Positions 61,618-64,000 of a stretch of 64,000 nucleotides of DNA are shown one piece after another. Under the pieces are notes generated by a model, which searched no databases, had not been told where the DNA came from, and saw nothing but the letters and a program-made list of their open reading frames with translations. Source of the DNA: an uncultured Bacilli bacterium (GTDB lineage Bacteria > Bacillota_I > Bacilli_A > RFN20 > CAG-288); assembly GCA_944349335.1 (NCBI GenBank), contig CALVMW010000002.1, forward strand, positions 151,169 through 215,168, written 5' to 3'. The position numbers were made by a program, and so were the translations under genes. Within the stretch, counting starts at the first letter, position 1, and every line of letters begins with the position of its first letter.

Positions 61618-61800
61618 ATGGGTTATAAACGCTTAAGTGATGAAGAATTAGCTTTGATCAAAGGTGGAGAAGCGATAACGATATCTTCAGTCCTCGCTAT
61701 AATGGCGATAGGTTTAGTCGCTGTCATCACTTTTAAGTTTTTTTCATCGACAACTGGTAAAGCTGTGTTTCCTGGAGGATTTACATTTCAGTGGGATTAA
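61618..61800 (+). CDS. Small peptide with a double-glycine (bacteriocin-type) leader
   Basis: 60 residues from the ATG at 61618; an in-frame ATG 21 nt earlier lies in the hairpin and would place AGGAGG inside the gene. The first 17 residues MGYKRLSDEELALIKGG are a textbook double-glycine leader (LSxEEL..IKGG). Cleavage after GG would release a 43-residue peptide with a hydrophobic helix (ISSVLAIMAIGLVAVITFKFF) and a polar, Gly-rich tail ending TFQWD. No Cys, so it is not a disulfide-bonded or lanthionine peptide. The expected PCAT-type transporter is not nearby. It overlaps radC by 10 nt. It may be a bacteriocin, a signalling peptide or a conserved family of other function. Confidence 0.7.
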   Translation: MGYKRLSDEELALIKGGEAITISSVLAIMAIGLVAVITFKFFSSTTGKAVFPGGFTFQWD

Positions 61801-62459
61801 AAGATTTGCCTTATTATTCTCTTCCGCGTGAAAAAGCCGACAGGATAGGAATTGAAAATCTTACTGATGAAGAATTAATAGCATTAATTTTAGGAACGGG
61901 GACAAAAAGTGAAAATGTTCTTGTTCTCTCTAAGAGATTGATCGATGAAAAAGGAGGTTTAAAAGGATTATTAAAAAAAGATTATCTTCAGTTAAAAACA
62001 TCGGGATTAAACCGCTGCAAAATCTACAGGATATTAGCGATAAAAGAGATCGTTTCACGCTATAACAGTTTAGAAGAAAAGAAGTTAGTAACTTCTAAAG
62101 ACATTTATGAATATTTTCAACCGAAATTTTCTAAATTTCAAACTGAGCATCTTTTAGTTCTTTATCTTTCTATAGGCGGTTCTTTGCTTCATTATCATTT
62201 TTATACTCAAGAAGAATATCTTGAAGTTATGTTTTCTTCTAAAGAAGTGATAAGAGAAGCGATAAAATATAATGCATTCTATGTTATATTAGCTCATAAC
62301 CATCCATCAGGAAATCTTTTGCCGAGCGATGAAGATATTAGGACAGCTAATAGAATGAAGAAATATCTTAAAGAAAATGGTTGCATTTTAAAAGATAGCC
62401 TCATTATCAGCGACAAAAGCTATTATTCGCTTCGTGAAAATGGCTTATTTGAAAGGTAA
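61791..62459 (+). CDS. radC: RadC family JAB1/MPN metalloprotein
   Basis: 222 residues from a GTG at 61791 that overlaps the end of the peptide gene. The N-terminal helix-hairpin part has LPREKADRIGIENLTDEELIALILGTG. The MPN motif is AHNHPSGNLLPSDED (about residues 166-180) with metal ligands H, H and D. RadC is widespread, and despite its name its role in repair is disputed. Overlap with the GG-leader peptide suggests translational coupling; a GGAGG lies about 14 nt before the GTG, which is farther than usual. Confidence 0.92.
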   Translation: MGLKDLPYYSLPREKADRIGIENLTDEELIALILGTGTKSENVLVLSKRLIDEKGGLKGLLKKDYLQLKTSGLNRCKIYRILAIKEIVSRYNSLEEKKLVTSKDIYEYFQPKFSKFQTEHLLVLYLSIGGSLLHYHFYTQEEYLEVMFSSKEVIREAIKYNAFYVILAHNHPSGNLLPSDEDIRTANRMKKYLKENGCILKDSLIISDKSYYSLRENGLFER

Positions 62460-62475
62460 ATTTTCTCTTTATTTC

Positions 62476-62505
62476 TTGAAAAGAAAAGATTTTACTATGT
62501 ATAAT
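62476..62505 (+). promoter_or_regulatory. Promoter of the Sel1-repeat gene
   Basis: TTGAAA (62476-62481), an 18-nt spacer and a perfect TATAAT (62500-62505), then AAGGAGG before the start. Confidence 0.65.
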
Positions 62506-62534
62506 TATATTGTTGTTTATAAGGAGGACTTGTT

Positions 62535-63698
62535 ATGGCTGAAAATATCAATATTGATAAGGATCTAAAAGAAGGATTACGCCTTTTAGATGAAGGAACA
62601 AGTATCGATAAAGCTTTTAAGTTAATCAATAAGAGTGCAAGGCGCGGTAAGAGCAAAGGAAAATCTTTCTTTGTTATTGGACGTATCATCAGAGAAGGTA
62701 ATAAAGCAGCCAATATGTCTGGTGACCATGAAGAAGCGCGCCGCTATTATGATACAGCCATTAAAGAGTTCACTAAACACGATGAAGAAACTCTTGATTC
62801 TCTTGATTTTAGAGATATGGGTGATTATTACTACTATTATTTAGGTACAGAAGCTAGAGATTTAAATAAAGCTCTTTATTACTATAAGAAAGCAGCTGAT
62901 TTAGGCGATGAAGAGAGCGCTAAAAAAGTTAGTACAATCGAAGCTGAATTAGCGAGCGGAAATGAAAATCAAGCGCCTACTCTTTCTGAAAACACTAAAG
63001 TTGAAACTGAAAAACCTGAGCCTAGCGATTTAGAGGATGTTACTCCGAAAGAATTATTGCGTCCTGAAGGTCGTATTTATGAGACAAAGGATGAGGAGAT
63101 AAAAAAAGTCATCTCTTCTGATGAAGTTTTACTTCGTGCTATCAGATTATTAACTTCTAATGCTGCCACTGAAAGTGAAAGAGAAGAAGGCTTAGAAATG
63201 ATAAAGATGGCTAGCGAAGAAGGTTCAGTTCGCGCTTTAGTCCTCTTAGGCTATTTATATGAGGGAGATAATTCATTAGTCGCTGCTGATTTTGAAAAAG
63301 CTAAAGAATATTATGAAAAAGCTATCGCTCTTTCTTCTTCTGTCGCTATGTATCGTTTAGGTCTTCTCTATGGAAATGAAGAACTTTCTTTCTATGATGA
63401 AAAGCAGGGACACGACCTTATTATCCAATCTGCTCGCTTAGGTTATCCTTATGCTTTAAATCGTTTGGGAGATGCTTATAGAGCTAAAGTTTATGACACA
63501 AAGAATCTCGATTTAGCTTATCAGTATTACGCTTTAGCTGGTGAAAAAGGTTTAGGCTTAGCTTATCATAATATGGCAGAGATCGATGCTTCTCGTCAAC
63601 AGATTGATCTATCTAGACAACATGAAAAATCTGCTGAAGAGAATGGCTATGTTTTAGCTTCTGGCGAGCAAGAGCCAGCATTTACTGCAATTAAGTAA
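62535..63698 (+). CDS. Sel1-repeat (TPR-like) protein
   Basis: 387 residues, no signal peptide, cytoplasmic. Sel1-type repeats can be read: DLNKALYYYKKAADLGDEES (about 112-131), DFEKAKEYYEKAIALSSSVAMYRLG (about 252-277), then EKQGHDLIIQSARLGYPYALNRLGDAY and NLDLAYQYYALAGEKGLGLAY. A charged, low-complexity linker (about 135-195) separates the N- and C-terminal repeat groups. Such proteins are scaffolds for other proteins, and no client can be named. It has its own promoter and a strong terminator. Confidence 0.85.
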   Translation: MAENINIDKDLKEGLRLLDEGTSIDKAFKLINKSARRGKSKGKSFFVIGRIIREGNKAANMSGDHEEARRYYDTAIKEFTKHDEETLDSLDFRDMGDYYYYYLGTEARDLNKALYYYKKAADLGDEESAKKVSTIEAELASGNENQAPTLSENTKVETEKPEPSDLEDVTPKELLRPEGRIYETKDEEIKKVISSDEVLLRAIRLLTSNAATESEREEGLEMIKMASEEGSVRALVLLGYLYEGDNSLVAADFEKAKEYYEKAIALSSSVAMYRLGLLYGNEELSFYDEKQGHDLIIQSARLGYPYALNRLGDAYRAKVYDTKNLDLAYQYYALAGEKGLGLAYHNMAEIDASRQQIDLSRQHEKSAEENGYVLASGEQEPAFTAIK

Positions 63699-63712
63699 TA
63701 TTAAAATAATTG

Positions 63713-63739
63713 AGGGGTGAATTCACCCCTTTTTCTTTT
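63713..63739 (+). terminator. Intrinsic terminator
   Basis: The palindrome AGGGGTGAATTCACCCCT is followed by a long T-rich run. Confidence 0.9.
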
Positions 63740-63785
63740 TTTAGAAAAGCAAATAAAAAAATAATAATATTTTTCAAAAAAAGGC

Positions 63786-63814
63786 TTGATAATATCTTTT
63801 TAATAAGATACAAT
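63786..63814 (+). promoter_or_regulatory. rRNA operon promoter P1
   Basis: TTGATA (63786-63791), a 17-nt spacer and TACAAT (63809-63814). Confidence 0.7.
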
Positions 63815-63878
63815 GAATAAGCTTTTGAAGTTTTGATTACTTAAATTGAAATTGCAAAGCGAAAAAATTAAATTTATC

Positions 63879-63908
63879 TTGACATCGATTATGATGAAAT
63901 GATAGACT
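63879..63908 (+). promoter_or_regulatory. rRNA operon promoter P2
   Basis: A perfect TTGACA (63879-63884), an 18-nt spacer and TAGACT (63903-63908), followed by a GTGCC/GGCAC hairpin. Tandem promoters of this kind are typical of rRNA operons. Confidence 0.75.
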
Positions 63909-63940
63909 TAATAATGTGCCTAAAAAGAAAGGCACAATAC

Positions 63941-64000
63941 GATCGCTCTTTGAAAACTGAACGGAAGACCATGCAGAAAACAAGGAAAAGGTAAGTCTTT
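63941..64000 (+). promoter_or_regulatory. rRNA leader (boxA-like), 16S rRNA beyond the edge
   Basis: GCTCTTTGAAAACTGAAC is the leader found ahead of 16S rRNA genes in Firmicutes and contains the boxA-type antitermination signal. The 16S start itself is not yet visible at the end of the window. Confidence 0.8.

Noticed and set aside
62495..62713. Minus-strand frame opposite the start of the Sel1-repeat gene
   Set aside because: Shadow of a well-supported gene with promoter, ribosome binding site and repeats.
1..64000. CRISPR array
   Set aside because: No set of 24-40 bp direct repeats with regular unique spacers was found; the repeats present are 10-30 bp, with only two or three copies.
1..64000. 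Mollicutes-type code with TGA read as Trp
   Set aside because: TGA ends many clear genes at the expected place (for example lon, and the overlapping ATGA junctions), and tryptophan is coded by TGG.

Overview
The window is AT-rich bacterial DNA, dense in genes, with Shine-Dalgarno sites of the GGAGG type, sigma-A-like promoters, intrinsic terminators and TGA used as a normal stop. The products point to a fermentative low-GC Firmicutes/Tenericutes-type anaerobe, probably an uncultured gut Bacilli/Mollicutes lineage: acetate kinase, an [FeFe]-hydrogenase-like protein, glycogen enzymes, a TPP riboswitch on thiT, cre-like sites and many Ser-rich lipoproteins. The taxonomic placement is inference.

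Layout. 1-7.4 kb: TraX-like and CPBP membrane proteins, a 1200-residue CvpA-like membrane protein, an RluA-type pseudouridine synthase, DegV and a short YigZ/IMPACT protein. 7.4-10.1 kb: an operon of an H-cluster-only [FeFe]-hydrogenase-like protein, an Mrp-type Fe-S carrier ATPase and a HEPN-like/CBS protein. 10.1-14.6 kb: lipoproteins, a flavin reductase and a TSCPD protein. 14.6-17.8 kb: a decayed prophage beside tRNA-Ser, with terL and portal pseudogenes. Between them lies an intact two-gene cassette with its own terminator and a candidate promoter containing a run of ten G. 17.9-19.5 kb: a GtrA protein and a tRNA cluster (Gly, Cys, Arg) with a MIF-type tautomerase gene inside it. 19.5-23 kb: a small accessory island with an AlbA_2/Schlafen-type regulator whose in-gene GEIN repeats recur, inverted, in its own promoter. 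It also has a kinase-fold protein, a GNAT protein and a 20-bp-phased repeat that resembles an IS end.

23-30.4 kb: TPP riboswitch-thiT, mgtC, an alpha-amylase, malQ, rpsD with a long leader, and tRNA-His. 30.5-34 kb: small accessory genes and a CoA-disulfide-reductase/rhodanese fusion. 34-42.5 kb: four large Ser-rich lipoproteins, with an EamA transporter pseudogene between the second and third. 42.9-49.7 kb: a TerD-like protein of the MXAN_6230/SCO0854 type, tRNA-Arg, NrnA, two thioredoxin-like lipoproteins and acetate kinase. 49.8-54.5 kb: glgB, glgP and a small unknown gene. 54.5-62.5 kb: tig, lon, engB, valS, a double-glycine-leader peptide whose ribosome binding site sits in a hairpin, and radC. 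The window ends with a Sel1-repeat protein and the tandem promoters and leader of an rRNA operon whose 16S gene lies beyond the edge.

The genes that fit together functionally are the glycogen/maltodextrin set (amylase, MalQ, GlgB, GlgP), the protein quality-control and translation set (Tig, Lon, EngB, ValS), and the extracytoplasmic lipoprotein set. The best leads for something undescribed are the self-matching operator/GEIN repeats at 19.9-21.1 kb, the GG-leader peptide between valS and radC, the prophage cassette, and the tRNA-embedded MIF gene.
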